Position numbers and translations under genes: made by a program | The notes under the pieces: model-generated | Seen by the model: only the letters and a program-made list of their open reading frames with translations | What the model was told of the DNA's origin: nothing | The model's database searches: none | Source: CAYNSX01 sp964400165 | GTDB lineage: Bacteria > Armatimonadota > Hebobacteria > CAYNSX01 | Direction: 5' to 3' | DNA: 45,742 nt | Assembly (NCBI GenBank): GCA_964400165.1 | Contig: CAYNSX010000016.1 | Span: forward strand, 1-45,742 | In this document: positions 24,357 through 33,164 of the stretch, in pieces | How the letters are laid out: each line of letters starts with the position of its first letter | How positions within the stretch are numbered: position 1 is the stretch's first letter

Positions 24357-25457
24357 ATGTTTTGCGGCCAGTGCGGCGCGCAAGTGGACGACCGACTGCC
24401 CTTCTGCGACGAGTGCGGGGCGCCGTTGAGCACGGACAGCGACATCGGCGAGGCCGATGCCGAAGTCTTTCCGCTGCTGGCTGCCGCCAACCTGGCTCGG
24501 ATGCGCGGGGACTTTGACGAGGCCTCAACGCGCTGCATCGAGGTGTTGCGCAGGTTTCCGAACAACGCCTCTGCCCATTCGCTGATGGGCGACATCTACC
24601 GGGAGCAGGGCCAGCCGCGCGACGCGATCGAGTGGTACAAACTCGCGCTCGAACTCAATCCGCGCGGCCAGAGCGACCGCGTCAAACTGGAGGAATTGCT
24701 CGACCAAGTGTATGAAGCGCCCGAAGCGCCGCCGGAGGCGGTGCGGGCCGGATGGGATGCAGTGCAGGAGCGCTTCGGCATCAGCCGCGCGATGGCGATC
24801 GGGGGGCTGGCGGCGATCCTGGTCTTGGTCGTGGCTGTGGGGGGCGTATACCTGTGGCGGTTGAGCATCAATGCGCGCGTGGAGCGAGCGGCGGCGCAGC
24901 CGCGGCCGAGCAGTCTTGTCTCCGGCAACACGCAGACGCCGCCGCGCCCGGACCGGGCGACGGTGGCGCCGCCGCAGCCGCCCCCGGAAGGGTCGGTGCG
25001 CGACTGGGTCGAGCAGACGCCGACCCCGGAACCGAAGCCGACTCCACTGTCGGAAGAGGGCCGGTTGCGCGAACATTTGAGCGGGGCGCTGCCGAGCACG
25101 GCATGGGTGGAGACGGCGTTCATCGACCCGCGCGACCATTCGGTGGAGATTACGGCGCAAGTGCGTGTCGGGGAAACCGCCGGCCAGACGCGCGACCGGA
25201 TCCGGGCGATGCTGCCGACGCTGGTCGAGGGGACGCGCCGCGCCGTCGAAAGTCTGTCGGCAATCCGGTTGAAGGTGTATGTGGTGAGCGCGGATGAGAA
25301 GAATCCCGGCGTGCCCGACAAGGCGTTCGTGGCGGACTGGCGGGGGGTGGACCTGGGGCTGCTGCCGGCGGTGGGCGTGACCCCGGACGACCTGCTGACC
25401 ATCGCGCAATCGCCGTGGTGGCACCCGACGCTGGTGCCGGGGACGGCGCCGTCGTAA
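24357..25457 (+). CDS. Zinc-ribbon, TPR and transmembrane protein
   Basis: A 366-residue protein. An N-terminal zinc ribbon has C3, C6, C17 and C20 (CGQC, CDEC). TPR-like helices follow at about 36-104 (HSLMGDIYREQGQPRDAIEWYKLALELNP). One transmembrane helix lies at about 146-167, and a Pro/Arg/Gln-rich linker leads to a C-terminal domain (about 240-360) of unknown type. The zinc ribbon and TPR would be cytoplasmic and the tail external. GGGGAGGG lies 8 nt before the ATG. The next gene starts 36 nt downstream from its own -10 box. Confidence 0.8.
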   Translation: MFCGQCGAQVDDRLPFCDECGAPLSTDSDIGEADAEVFPLLAAANLARMRGDFDEASTRCIEVLRRFPNNASAHSLMGDIYREQGQPRDAIEWYKLALELNPRGQSDRVKLEELLDQVYEAPEAPPEAVRAGWDAVQERFGISRAMAIGGLAAILVLVVAVGGVYLWRLSINARVERAAAQPRPSSLVSGNTQTPPRPDRATVAPPQPPPEGSVRDWVEQTPTPEPKPTPLSEEGRLREHLSGALPSTAWVETAFIDPRDHSVEITAQVRVGETAGQTRDRIRAMLPTLVEGTRRAVESLSAIRLKVYVVSADEKNPGVPDKAFVADWRGVDLGLLPAVGVTPDDLLTIAQSPWWHPTLVPGTAPS

Positions 25458-25477
25458 GCGGCGCGGCAGGGGTCGTG

Positions 25478-25483
25478 TAGAAT
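25478..25483 (+). promoter_or_regulatory. -10 box TAGAAT before the DUF151 gene
   Basis: TAGAAT lies 10 nt before the ATG at 25494. The ATG at 25482 overlaps the box, so 25494 is the better start; the leader would be about 3-4 nt. Confidence 0.45.
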
Positions 25484-25493
25484 GGCGTCACCG

Positions 25494-25961
25494 ATGGCGC
25501 CCGCAGACCCCGTCGAAATCCGGCTGGACCTCGAACGCGTCGCCGAAGACCAAGGCAACATGGAAACGCTGGTCTTTCGCGCCGCCGACGGCGAACGGCT
25601 GACCATCGCCATCGGGCCGTGTGAGGGGCTGGCCATTCGCCTGTCCCGCGACCCGCGCTTTCAACGCGGCAACCGGGCGCGGCCGATGACGCACGACCTG
25701 CTCTCCATTCTGCTCGACCACTTCGGCGCCCGCCTGCAGAAGGTGGTCATTGATGACTTCTGGCGCGGCACCTATTTCGCGCGCCTCGAATTCGATGCGA
25801 ACGGCGAGCCCTTCCATCTGGACGCCCGGCCGAGCGATGCCATCGCGCTGGCGCTCCGCAGCCAAGTGAGCGTCTTCGCCACGGACGCGGTGCTGCATCC
25901 GAACGCCGACGCCGACGCGCCGGGCCGCCTGGCGGCGGACGACGCGCCGCCGAACCACTAG
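25494..25961 (+). CDS. DUF151 bifunctional-nuclease-family protein
   Basis: A 155-residue protein of the BFN/DUF151 family, named for a plant protein with DNase and RNase activity; the bacterial role is unclear. The diagnostic blocks are TIAIGPCEGLAIRL, RPMTHDLLSILLDHFG, KVVIDDFWRGTYFARLEF and LDARPSDAIALALRSQVSVFA. The last 20 residues are polar and variable. It is followed after 21 nt by the 790-aa gene. Confidence 0.9.
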   Translation: MAPADPVEIRLDLERVAEDQGNMETLVFRAADGERLTIAIGPCEGLAIRLSRDPRFQRGNRARPMTHDLLSILLDHFGARLQKVVIDDFWRGTYFARLEFDANGEPFHLDARPSDAIALALRSQVSVFATDAVLHPNADADAPGRLAADDAPPNH

Positions 25962-25982
25962 GCGCGGGGTGCGGGGGACGGC

Positions 25983-28355
25983 GTGACGCGCGTGCGAGTG
26001 CTGCTGACCGTCGCCGCGCTCGCGCTGCTGGCGGCGGTGCCCGCGCCGTCGCAGGACCTGCAGATTTCGGTCAGCGCCGGGTTCGCCGGATTGGGGAAGG
26101 CGAATCAGTGGCTGCCGGTAACCGTGACGGTGTTCAATCCCGGCGAGGCGACGACCGGCACGCTGGTCATCCCGCCGCCGCCGCAAAGCACTTCGCGCAC
26201 CGAGTACCGCTACGCGGTGGACTTGCCGAAAGGCGGGCGGAAGCAGTTCCGGATGTACTACCGGCCGGGCGAGACGGATGCGGTGGTGCGGGTGCGCCTG
26301 ACGACGCCGCGAGCAACGGTCTGGAACGACGGGTCGCTGCGTTTGCAGAGCCGGAACGGACTGCTGTTTCTCGTCGTGGGCGCGCCGGCGGGCAGTTTCG
26401 CCAGCATCAACCAAGAGAGCTTCCCGCCGCGTACGAGCGCCGACACGGATCCGTCGGGCTCCGGCGAGGGCAGTCTGGCGCAGGTGACCTGGGTGTTGCC
26501 CGACGACCTGCCCGACCTCCACGCCGGCTATCAGAGCGCTGATGTCGTGGCGCTGACCAGCCCGGCGCTCGACCGCGTCACCGACCAGCAGGCCGATGCA
26601 CTGCGCCGGTGGGTGGCGGGCGGCGGGACGCTGGCCGTCTTCGCCGGCCCCGAGGGTGCGAATTTGCAGGTGCCGTGGCTGGCCGATGTGCTGCCGGGGT
26701 CGGTGGGGCCGCTGCTGACGGTGCCGTCGCTCTCCGGATTGGCGCGCTGGCTCGGCGCCAGTCCGCCGGCGGTCGAGACGGTCATCAGCGCGCTGTCGCC
26801 GCGGCCCGGCGCGCGCGTCCTCGCCGAGCAGGGCGGGTCGGCGCTGGCGCTGTGGCGGCCATACGGCGCCGGGCAGGTGGTGCTGGCGGCGTTCGACCCC
26901 TTGCGCCGCCCGGTGGAGGGCTGGCCGGGACTGGATGCGCTGTGGAAGTGGATCGGCGGCCTGGCGGTGACGAACACGCCGCTGACGACGCTGGCGGGGC
27001 AGTTGCCGGATCAGTCCATGGGGTTCATGAGGCCGCGGCGATTCCAGCCGACGATGGCGCCGTCGCTTCCGACTGCCCTCTCCGACATCCCGGAATTGGA
27101 GCCGCCGAGTTTCTGGGTACTGCTGTTTTTCCTGATTGCGTACACGCTGGTGCTGGTGCCGATCAATTACATGGTATTGCGGCGGATGGACCGGCAGGAA
27201 CTGGCCTGGGTGACGACGCCGGCGATCGTGGTGGCGTTCACGCTGCTGGCGTACGGCATCGGGTTCACGATGCGCGGGGGGGAAGCGCTGGTGAGCGTGC
27301 TGACTGTCGTCGAGCGCGGGACGGACGAGGCGGAAGGGCCGGCGACGAGTTTCCTGGGGTTGTTCTCGCCGAGCGCGACGAACTATGCGCTGGCGCTCGA
27401 CACCGAGCCGACGGCGCTCGGGGAAATCATCTATTCGGAGTCCAACGCGCCGGCGCCGTCGCTGGTGATCGGCATGAGCGGGAGCCGGCAGTGGGTGGAG
27501 TCGGCGCGGATGAATATGTGGAGCCAGCGGGCGTTTGAGGTGGCGGGCAACGCCGACCTGGGGGGCGCGATCCGCGCGACATTGGCGGCGCAGGGCGCGA
27601 ACTTGAGCGGCACCATCGCCAATCAGACACGATTGAATCTGGAGAGCTGCCGGGTACTAGCAGGGGGGCGGTCGTTCACCGTGGGCGCACTGCGAGCGGG
27701 GGAGACGGTGCGCCTGCCGCTGGCGAATGGGGCGCCGCCGGAGGCGCAGTGGCCGGAGCGCCTGCGCGTCATCCGCGACACGGCGCGCAACGCGCTGGAG
27801 AACCAGGCGCGGCGGACGGAGACGCCGGTGCTGATCGGCTGGGCGCGGCAAGAGTCGAAGGTGCTGCTCAACAAACGGCCGTATGCGAACGAGGGGCTGA
27901 TCGCGGTGGTCGTGCACTTGCCGGCGATGGCCGGGGGCGCGGCGGTCGAACGGCACGCCCGCGGATGGATCACGGCGCAGTCGGGCGATGCCGGCTATGA
28001 GACGGACTTTTCGCGGCGCGGCGTCCCCAGCGGCGATGCGCTGCCGGTGCGGATCGGCCGCGGCGAAATCGACCTGTCGTTCGCGGTGGCGGAACTGACA
28101 ACCGACCGGGTGCAGACACTAAAGCTCCAGGTCGACGGCCTGCAGTCGTATCACACGCTGCGAGTCCTCAACCGCACGCGGGGGACCTGGGAGACGCCGG
28201 CCGGCGGCACGGCGCGCGGGGCGGTCAAGACCTTCACGCTCAACCCGCGCGACTACCTCGACCGCGGGGGCCGGACACTGCAAGTGCGGATGAGCGGGAC
28301 GGGCGGCGGGGGCGGCTCGCTGACCGCCGAGGCGCTGTACACCACCGCGCCCTGA
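25983..28355 (+). CDS. Exported membrane protein with beta-sandwich and GATase-like domains (790 aa)
   Basis: A signal peptide (about 1-24) is followed by a beta-sandwich resembling NPCBM-associated/NEW domains (about 27-110, LGKANQWLPVTVTVFNPGE). Next is a glutamine-amidotransferase-like segment (about 185-330, ADVVALTSPALDRVTDQQADALRRWVAGGG), two transmembrane helices (about 376-398 and 407-430) and a long C-terminal exterior. The layout recalls the GldG-like or DUF4350-like partners of ABC-2 exporters. It starts with GTG and is followed after 5 nt by an ABC-2 permease, so the two are almost certainly co-translated. A role as an accessory subunit of that exporter is inferred. Confidence 0.78.
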   Translation: MTRVRVLLTVAALALLAAVPAPSQDLQISVSAGFAGLGKANQWLPVTVTVFNPGEATTGTLVIPPPPQSTSRTEYRYAVDLPKGGRKQFRMYYRPGETDAVVRVRLTTPRATVWNDGSLRLQSRNGLLFLVVGAPAGSFASINQESFPPRTSADTDPSGSGEGSLAQVTWVLPDDLPDLHAGYQSADVVALTSPALDRVTDQQADALRRWVAGGGTLAVFAGPEGANLQVPWLADVLPGSVGPLLTVPSLSGLARWLGASPPAVETVISALSPRPGARVLAEQGGSALALWRPYGAGQVVLAAFDPLRRPVEGWPGLDALWKWIGGLAVTNTPLTTLAGQLPDQSMGFMRPRRFQPTMAPSLPTALSDIPELEPPSFWVLLFFLIAYTLVLVPINYMVLRRMDRQELAWVTTPAIVVAFTLLAYGIGFTMRGGEALVSVLTVVERGTDEAEGPATSFLGLFSPSATNYALALDTEPTALGEIIYSESNAPAPSLVIGMSGSRQWVESARMNMWSQRAFEVAGNADLGGAIRATLAAQGANLSGTIANQTRLNLESCRVLAGGRSFTVGALRAGETVRLPLANGAPPEAQWPERLRVIRDTARNALENQARRTETPVLIGWARQESKVLLNKRPYANEGLIAVVVHLPAMAGGAAVERHARGWITAQSGDAGYETDFSRRGVPSGDALPVRIGRGEIDLSFAVAELTTDRVQTLKLQVDGLQSYHTLRVLNRTRGTWETPAGGTARGAVKTFTLNPRDYLDRGGRTLQVRMSGTGGGGGSLTAEALYTTAP

Positions 28356-28360
28356 CGCCG

Positions 28361-29257
28361 ATGAAAGCGTTCGCAGAGAACCCGCTGCTGGCGCACGCGA
28401 TGCGCATGCGCTATTGGCGCGACCCGCGGCCGATGGCGCGGGTGGTGCGAGTCGCAGCGGGATCAGCCTATGGCCTGATGATGCTCCTGATGCTGATCGG
28501 GATGGTGGCGACCAGTTCGGTTCAAAACGCGCTGCGTGTCGCCTTCTTCGTTGGGCTGACGATGGTCTTCCTGTTCGTGCCCATTCTCGTCGCGCCGCAA
28601 ATCGCCGGCGAGCGCGAGCGCCGCACCTGGGACGACATCATGCTGACGCCCCTGACCTCACGAGAACTCGTGGAGGGCAAGCTGTTGGGCGGCTTGTACT
28701 GGGTGGGACTGCTGCTGTTGAGTTGGGCGCCGTTTGTCGGTGTCTCCCTGTTCCTGCCGCGCGTTGTCAATCCCGGAAACAATCCGCCGCTGACGCTGAA
28801 CGATCTTATTATTGTCATTCTGATGTTGTTGGTCGTGGCGGTGACGGCGTGGGCGGTGGCCGGGCTGACGCTGCTGCGCAGTATGCTGACGACCCGCACT
28901 TTCCGGGCGATGGCGCAGGTGTGGGTGGTGTTCATCGGAGTGCTGGCGCTGACCGGGGCGATTGCGGCGGTGCTCAACCTGTTCCCCTACGGTTCTCGTG
29001 CGTATTCGTACAGCCCCCGATCCCCGATCAGTGAAGTCCTTGCCGCAGTCAATCCGTATGTGCTCGTGCAAACATATCTCTCCCCGGCAGTTTCGAGCGG
29101 GTGGGTCCCGTACTCTTCGCCGCCCACCGGATACTTGGAGTCCCTGCGTCCGATGCTGGAGTATGTGCTCATTTATGGCCTCGCTGGGCTGTTGTGCCTG
29201 CGGCCGCTGCTGCGGCGCCTGCGGGCGATGGACCGGCGGGTGCGGGAGCGGGGGTGA
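28361..29257 (+). CDS. ABC-2 type transporter permease
   Basis: A 298-residue membrane protein with about six transmembrane helices. The cytoplasmic motif IAGERERRTWDDIMLTPLTS, followed by ELVEGKLLGGLYWV, is typical of ABC-2 permeases. It lies 5 nt after the 790-aa gene and 193 nt before a matching ABC ATPase. The substrate is unknown; relatives act in gliding motility, copper (NosY-like) or antibiotic export. Confidence 0.87.
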   Translation: MKAFAENPLLAHAMRMRYWRDPRPMARVVRVAAGSAYGLMMLLMLIGMVATSSVQNALRVAFFVGLTMVFLFVPILVAPQIAGERERRTWDDIMLTPLTSRELVEGKLLGGLYWVGLLLLSWAPFVGVSLFLPRVVNPGNNPPLTLNDLIIVILMLLVVAVTAWAVAGLTLLRSMLTTRTFRAMAQVWVVFIGVLALTGAIAAVLNLFPYGSRAYSYSPRSPISEVLAAVNPYVLVQTYLSPAVSSGWVPYSSPPTGYLESLRPMLEYVLIYGLAGLLCLRPLLRRLRAMDRRVRERG

Positions 29258-29385
29258 GCATCCCTCTCCCGCCCCTCGCGTGCGCTCGGGGCGCCCTCCT
29301 TCGCCAAGGCTTCGCAGGGCAGGCCCACTCCCTGTCAGGGAGAGGGACTACGAGCAGCCGGAGTGCATGGCAAGTCCCAGCGGGG
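29258..29385. repeat. Nested hairpin repeat between permease and ATPase
   Basis: A CCCTCTCC...GGAGAGGG element whose interior holds CCCCTCGCGTGCGCTCGGGG and CCTTCGCCAAGGCTTCGCAGG modules, with a second CTCCCTGTCAGGGAG hairpin. It separates the permease from the ATPase gene that should work with it. Confidence 0.6.
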
Positions 29386-29421
29386 CTGTCGCAGGGCGGG
29401 CACGACAGACCTTGCTATAAT
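29386..29421 (+). promoter_or_regulatory. Promoter with overlapping inverted repeat, ABC ATPase gene
   Basis: TATAAT at 29416-29421. Upstream, CTGTCG (29386-29391), 11 nt and CGACAG (29403-29408) form an inverted repeat covering the -35 region and spacer, a plausible operator. No TTGACA-like -35 is seen, which fits an activated promoter. Shine-Dalgarno GAGGGGAGG starts at 29436. Confidence 0.45.
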
Positions 29422-29450
29422 GCCGCGGCTGTTGTGAGGGGAGGCCGGGC

Positions 29451-30377
29451 GTGCTGCAGACCTTCAATCTGACGAAAGTGTATCCGGGGGTCACCGCGGT
29501 GAAGGACTTGTCCTTCACGCTCGAGGCGGGCGACCTGTTCGGCTTCATCGGCCCCAACGGCGCCGGCAAGACGACGACGATCAAGATGCTGGCGACGCTG
29601 CTCGAACCCACCTCCGGCACCGCCACGATCGACGGCCACGACATCGGCGACGACCCCGACGGCGTGCGCGCGGTCATCGGCTATATGCCCGACTACTTCG
29701 GCGTCTATGACGATGTGAAGGTGTGGGAGTACCTCGATTTTTTCGCCGCCGCCTATCGCATCCCGAAGGCGCAGCGCCCGCAACTGATCAACGATGTGCT
29801 GGAACTGACCGACCTGACGGTGAAGCGCGACACCTATGTCGAGGCGTTGAGCCGCGGGATGAAGCAGCGGCTGTGCCTGGCGAAGACGCTGGTACACGAC
29901 CCGAAACTCTTGCTGCTCGACGAGCCCGCCTCCGGCCTCGACCCGCGCGCCCGCATCGAAATCAAGGAACTGCTGAAGGAACTGCGGCGGCTGGGCAAGA
30001 CGATCCTCATTTCGTCGCACATCCTGCCCGAACTCGCCGACATGTGTAACAAGATCGGCATAATCGAGCAGGGCGAGTTGATTGTCTGGGGGCCGGTCGA
30101 AGAGATTATGCGCAAGGTGACGCCGACCCGGAAACTGGGCATCACGCTCGCCGACCGCGCCGACGAGGCGGCCCGGGCGCTCGAGGGCTACGACGGCGTG
30201 AAGGATGTGCTGGTGAACGGCAACACCGTGACTATCAACCTCGACGGCAACGACGAGACGCAAGTGAACCTGCTGCAGCACCTGATGTCGAAGGGCTTCG
30301 CGGTGCGCTCGTTCGCCGAAGAAGAGACCGACCTCGAGGATATCTTCATGCGCGTCACGCGCGGCGCGGTGCAGTAA
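29451..30377 (+). CDS. ABC-2 type transporter ATP-binding protein
   Basis: A 308-residue ABC ATPase of the CcmA/NatA/GldA type. Walker A is GPNGAGKT (34-41), the signature LSRGMKQ (133-139), Walker B LLLLDEP (153-159) and the switch histidine H190 (SSH). The C-terminal 80 residues form the extra domain common in this group. It starts at GTG with GAGGGGAGG upstream. It probably energises the permeases encoded on either side (28361 and 30987), and possibly the one at 35068. Confidence 0.94.
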   Translation: MLQTFNLTKVYPGVTAVKDLSFTLEAGDLFGFIGPNGAGKTTTIKMLATLLEPTSGTATIDGHDIGDDPDGVRAVIGYMPDYFGVYDDVKVWEYLDFFAAAYRIPKAQRPQLINDVLELTDLTVKRDTYVEALSRGMKQRLCLAKTLVHDPKLLLLDEPASGLDPRARIEIKELLKELRRLGKTILISSHILPELADMCNKIGIIEQGELIVWGPVEEIMRKVTPTRKLGITLADRADEAARALEGYDGVKDVLVNGNTVTINLDGNDETQVNLLQHLMSKGFAVRSFAEEETDLEDIFMRVTRGAVQ

Positions 30378-30960
30378 GGGGACACAGGGAAGTCCGTAGT
30401 GCGTAGTAAGTAGTTCGTCGTGACTGCGGACTGGGCGGAACAGCTCGGCAGGGAGCGGGCACTGTGTCAGTCGTGAGTGACTTCTTCCTTTGTCGTGCGA
30501 TTCCGTCCGGCCATGAGATGGCCGGACTTACCGTGGATGCCCCATGAATGGGGCGCGCAAAGAGTCGCTACACCAGCCCGCTTCAGCGGGCGTTCTTTTA
30601 CTAGCCCGGCGACTTCATCGCCGGGCGCGTGTCCCGGCCATGAATTGGCCGGGCTAACAAGAGAGCGCCCCATGAATGGGGCGCGCAAAGAGTCGCTACA
30701 CCAGCCCGCTTCAGCGGGCGTTCTTTTACTAGCCCGGCGACTTCATCGCCGGGCGCGTGTCCCGGCCATGAATTGGCCGGGCTAACAAGAGAGCGCCCCA
30801 TGAATGGGGCGCGGAATCAAGAGTCCCTGGCAGGCAGCCGTGCTTCGCTAAGGCTTCGCAGGCCAAGAAGTGCCTGTCCCCGGGTAATGCCATCATCGGG
30901 AATGCGCGCTTGCTGCCTTTTCTCTTTTCCTTTTTTCCTCTTTTCCTCTTTTCCTCTGCT
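30378..30960. repeat. 128-bp tandem repeat of four-hairpin units
   Basis: No gene. CGCAAAGAG recurs at 30556 and 30684, a 128-bp period, with a partial third unit. Each unit has GCGCCCCATGAATGGGGCGC, GCCCGCTTCAGCGGGC, CCCGGCGACTTCATCGCCGGG and CCGGCCATGAATTGGCCGG hairpins in that order. A GGCAGGC hairpin with a nested CTTCGC module and a TTTTCCTC word run follow. Confidence 0.85.
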
Positions 30961-30974
30961 CTCCCCGTCAATGC

Positions 30975-30980
30975 TATCCT
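30975..30980 (+). promoter_or_regulatory. -10 box TATCCT, leaderless GTG start of the 522-aa permease
   Basis: TATCCT is separated by 6 nt from the GTG at 30987. There is no Shine-Dalgarno. Confidence 0.5.
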
Positions 30981-30986
30981 GCGCCC

Positions 30987-32555
30987 GTGACTTCCCCCCG
31001 CTCCTTCGCGGCGCGGCTGGACGCCTGGCTGTTCGGGCCGGCTTATACGCTGACGATGCGGCGCTTCCGGCATGGGGCGCATCCCGGCGTGCTGGCGGGC
31101 GTGGCGGTCGGGCTGCTGCTCGTTACCGGCTTGCTGGCGTGGACGCCGTTCCGCGACCCGCCGCTGCTGCTGCGCGCCGAAGCGGTGTTCTACGGGCTGC
31201 TCGTGCAAGGCGGGTCAATCGCGCTGCTGGCCATCGGCCTGGGTGCGGTCAGCATCAGCGGCGACCGCGAGCGGCAGACCCTGCAGATGCTGACGCTGAC
31301 GCCGCTCACCGCGGCCGAGTTCGTGCGCGGCCGGGTTCTGGCCACCGGGGTGGTGGTGTTGCTGGTTGGGCTGCCGGCGGGGCTGCCGCTGCTGGTCCCG
31401 GCGCTGACGGCGCCGCCGCCCAATGCGGCCTACTTGTTCTGGGAGATTGCCGGCGCCGTGGTGTGTTTCGTCGCGCAAGCGTTCGTGTTCACCGCCGCGG
31501 GGGTGTATTTCTCCGCGACGGCGCGGCGGTCGGGCTGGGCGGTGGTGTCGGCGTTCACCGTGTGCGGGCTGGCGCTCCTCCTGATGCTGGAGCCGCCTCG
31601 CCTCTTTGGATTTCCCGCCGATGCGGGGCCGCCGCTCATCGGGTCGCTCCATCCGTATTGGGCGGCGCTGCGCGGCGGCGAACTGGGGTCGCTGTTCGGG
31701 CTGCCGGTACCGCTGGCGCTGATCGCGTGGCTGGGCGGGGCGTTGTGCCTGGCGGTGCTGCTGGCGGCGGGGGCGGAGGGGGTGCGCGAACTGCGCCGTC
31801 CGGCGCCGATCGCGCTGCGCGCCTCTCTGCTCGGCTTGACGCTGCTGGCGACGGTGCTGGCGGGCGCTGATATGGCGCTGATTATGGGCGTGTACAGCAT
31901 CATGGGCGTGTACAACCAGGACGAAGCGCTGCTGACGCTGCTGGTGGTGTGCGCGCTGTTCGCGCCGATGTTCGCGGCCGTCTTTGCCACGGCCGACCGC
32001 AACACACTCCGCGACGCAATGCGCCGCGCCGGCCTGGCGGGGTTGTTCAATGCCCGCCAGGCGCTGGCCTCGCGGTTCCCGGCGAGCGGGATGACCTATT
32101 GTCTGCTGTGGATGGTAGTGATGGCGGCGGGTGTCACGCTGGCGCGCGTGACGATGGTTCCAACCGCCCCAGAGGTCTTCGGCGTGATGCCGCAGCACCT
32201 GCTCATCCTGTTCGGCTGGATGGCGGCGCTCGCCGCGCTGGGGCTGGCGGCGTCGGCGCTGTTCCGCGAGCGGCTGGTCGCCGGGACCGTGGTCGTCGCG
32301 GCCGGGCTGCTGACGCTGATTGTGCCGTTGGTGGTGGCCGGCGTGCTTTCCGATTCGGGGCTGCTGCTGTTCGAGATGTTGAGCCCGATTTCGGGGATGG
32401 CGGAGGCGTTCGGGCCGTCGTCGGCGGGCTTCAATATCACCGGTCTGGAGGGCGGATGGCTGCTGACGCCGATGCTGCACTTTGGCATTGCGGTGCTGCT
32501 GGTGACGGGGGCGTGGGTGGTGGCGCGGAGAGGAACGACCGCTGCCCGGCATTGA
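30987..32555 (+). CDS. ABC-2 family permease, large (522 aa)
   Basis: A polytopic protein with about twelve hydrophobic segments. ISGDRERQTLQMLTLTPLTAAEFVRGRVLA near residues 90-120 is the ABC-2 cytoplasmic motif also found in the 298-aa and 530-aa permeases of this region. It starts from a leaderless promoter at GTG. The last residues (AARH-stop) are encoded within a GCCCGGCATT/AATGCCGGGC hairpin, so a repeat has reset the 3' end. The ATPase at 29451 is the likely partner. The substrate is unknown. Confidence 0.85.
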   Translation: MTSPRSFAARLDAWLFGPAYTLTMRRFRHGAHPGVLAGVAVGLLLVTGLLAWTPFRDPPLLLRAEAVFYGLLVQGGSIALLAIGLGAVSISGDRERQTLQMLTLTPLTAAEFVRGRVLATGVVVLLVGLPAGLPLLVPALTAPPPNAAYLFWEIAGAVVCFVAQAFVFTAAGVYFSATARRSGWAVVSAFTVCGLALLLMLEPPRLFGFPADAGPPLIGSLHPYWAALRGGELGSLFGLPVPLALIAWLGGALCLAVLLAAGAEGVRELRRPAPIALRASLLGLTLLATVLAGADMALIMGVYSIMGVYNQDEALLTLLVVCALFAPMFAAVFATADRNTLRDAMRRAGLAGLFNARQALASRFPASGMTYCLLWMVVMAAGVTLARVTMVPTAPEVFGVMPQHLLILFGWMAALAALGLAASALFRERLVAGTVVVAAGLLTLIVPLVVAGVLSDSGLLLFEMLSPISGMAEAFGPSSAGFNITGLEGGWLLTPMLHFGIAVLLVTGAWVVARRGTTAARH

Positions 32556-32565
32556 AATGCCGGGC
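32544..32565 (+). terminator. 10-bp hairpin containing the permease stop codon
   Basis: GCCCGGCATT, loop GA, AATGCCGGGC is a perfect stem with the TGA stop (32553-32555) spanning the stem end and loop. It may end transcription although no U-run follows; it belongs to the GCCCGGCA repeat family. Confidence 0.45.
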
Positions 32566-32569
32566 TCAT

Positions 32570-33164
32570 CTCAAGTGAAGTCCCTGCGGGGCTGCCGATG
32601 TCCCCTCCCCCAGCCCCTCCCCACGAAGTGGAGAGGGGAGAACAGATTCAAGGAACCCCGACACTTCGTGCCGGGCGATGACTGACCTAACTCATCCCTG
32701 AATGGGCCGGGCGAACAAGAAGCGCCCCATAAATGGGGCGCGCAAAGATTGGCCACACCAGCCCGCTTTAGCGGGCGTTGTTTTGCTAGCCCGGCGACTT
32801 CATCACCGGGCGCGAGACCCGGCCCTGAACCCTTCGGCTTCGCTCAGGGCGGGCGGGCCGGGCTAACAAAAGAGCGCCCCATTCAGGGGGCGCGCAAAGA
32901 TTGGCCACACCAGCCCGCTTTAGCGGGCATTGTTTTGCTTGCCCGGCGACTTCATCACCGGGCGCGAGACCCGGCCCTGAACCCTTCGGCTTCGCTCAGG
33001 GCGGGCGGGCCGGGCTAACAAAAGAGCGCCCCATAAATGGGGCGCGACTTCAGGATTCTCTGGCAGGCAGCCGTGCTTCGCCAAGGCTTCGCAGGCCAAG
33101 AAGCGCCTGCCCCCCTGATGAAGATGGCAATTCTGGCAGGCAAAGTGCCTGCCCCCCGGCTGCA
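32570..33164. repeat. 152-bp tandem repeat between convergent ABC gene groups
   Basis: No gene. CGCAAAGATTGG recurs at 32741 and 32893, a 152-bp period. Units match the four-hairpin unit at 30540-30800 but carry an extra CCCTTCGGCTTCGCTCAGGG module inside the CGGCC/GGCCG hairpin, which explains most of the longer period. GGCAGGC/GCCTGCC hairpins follow up to the gene end. Confidence 0.85.
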
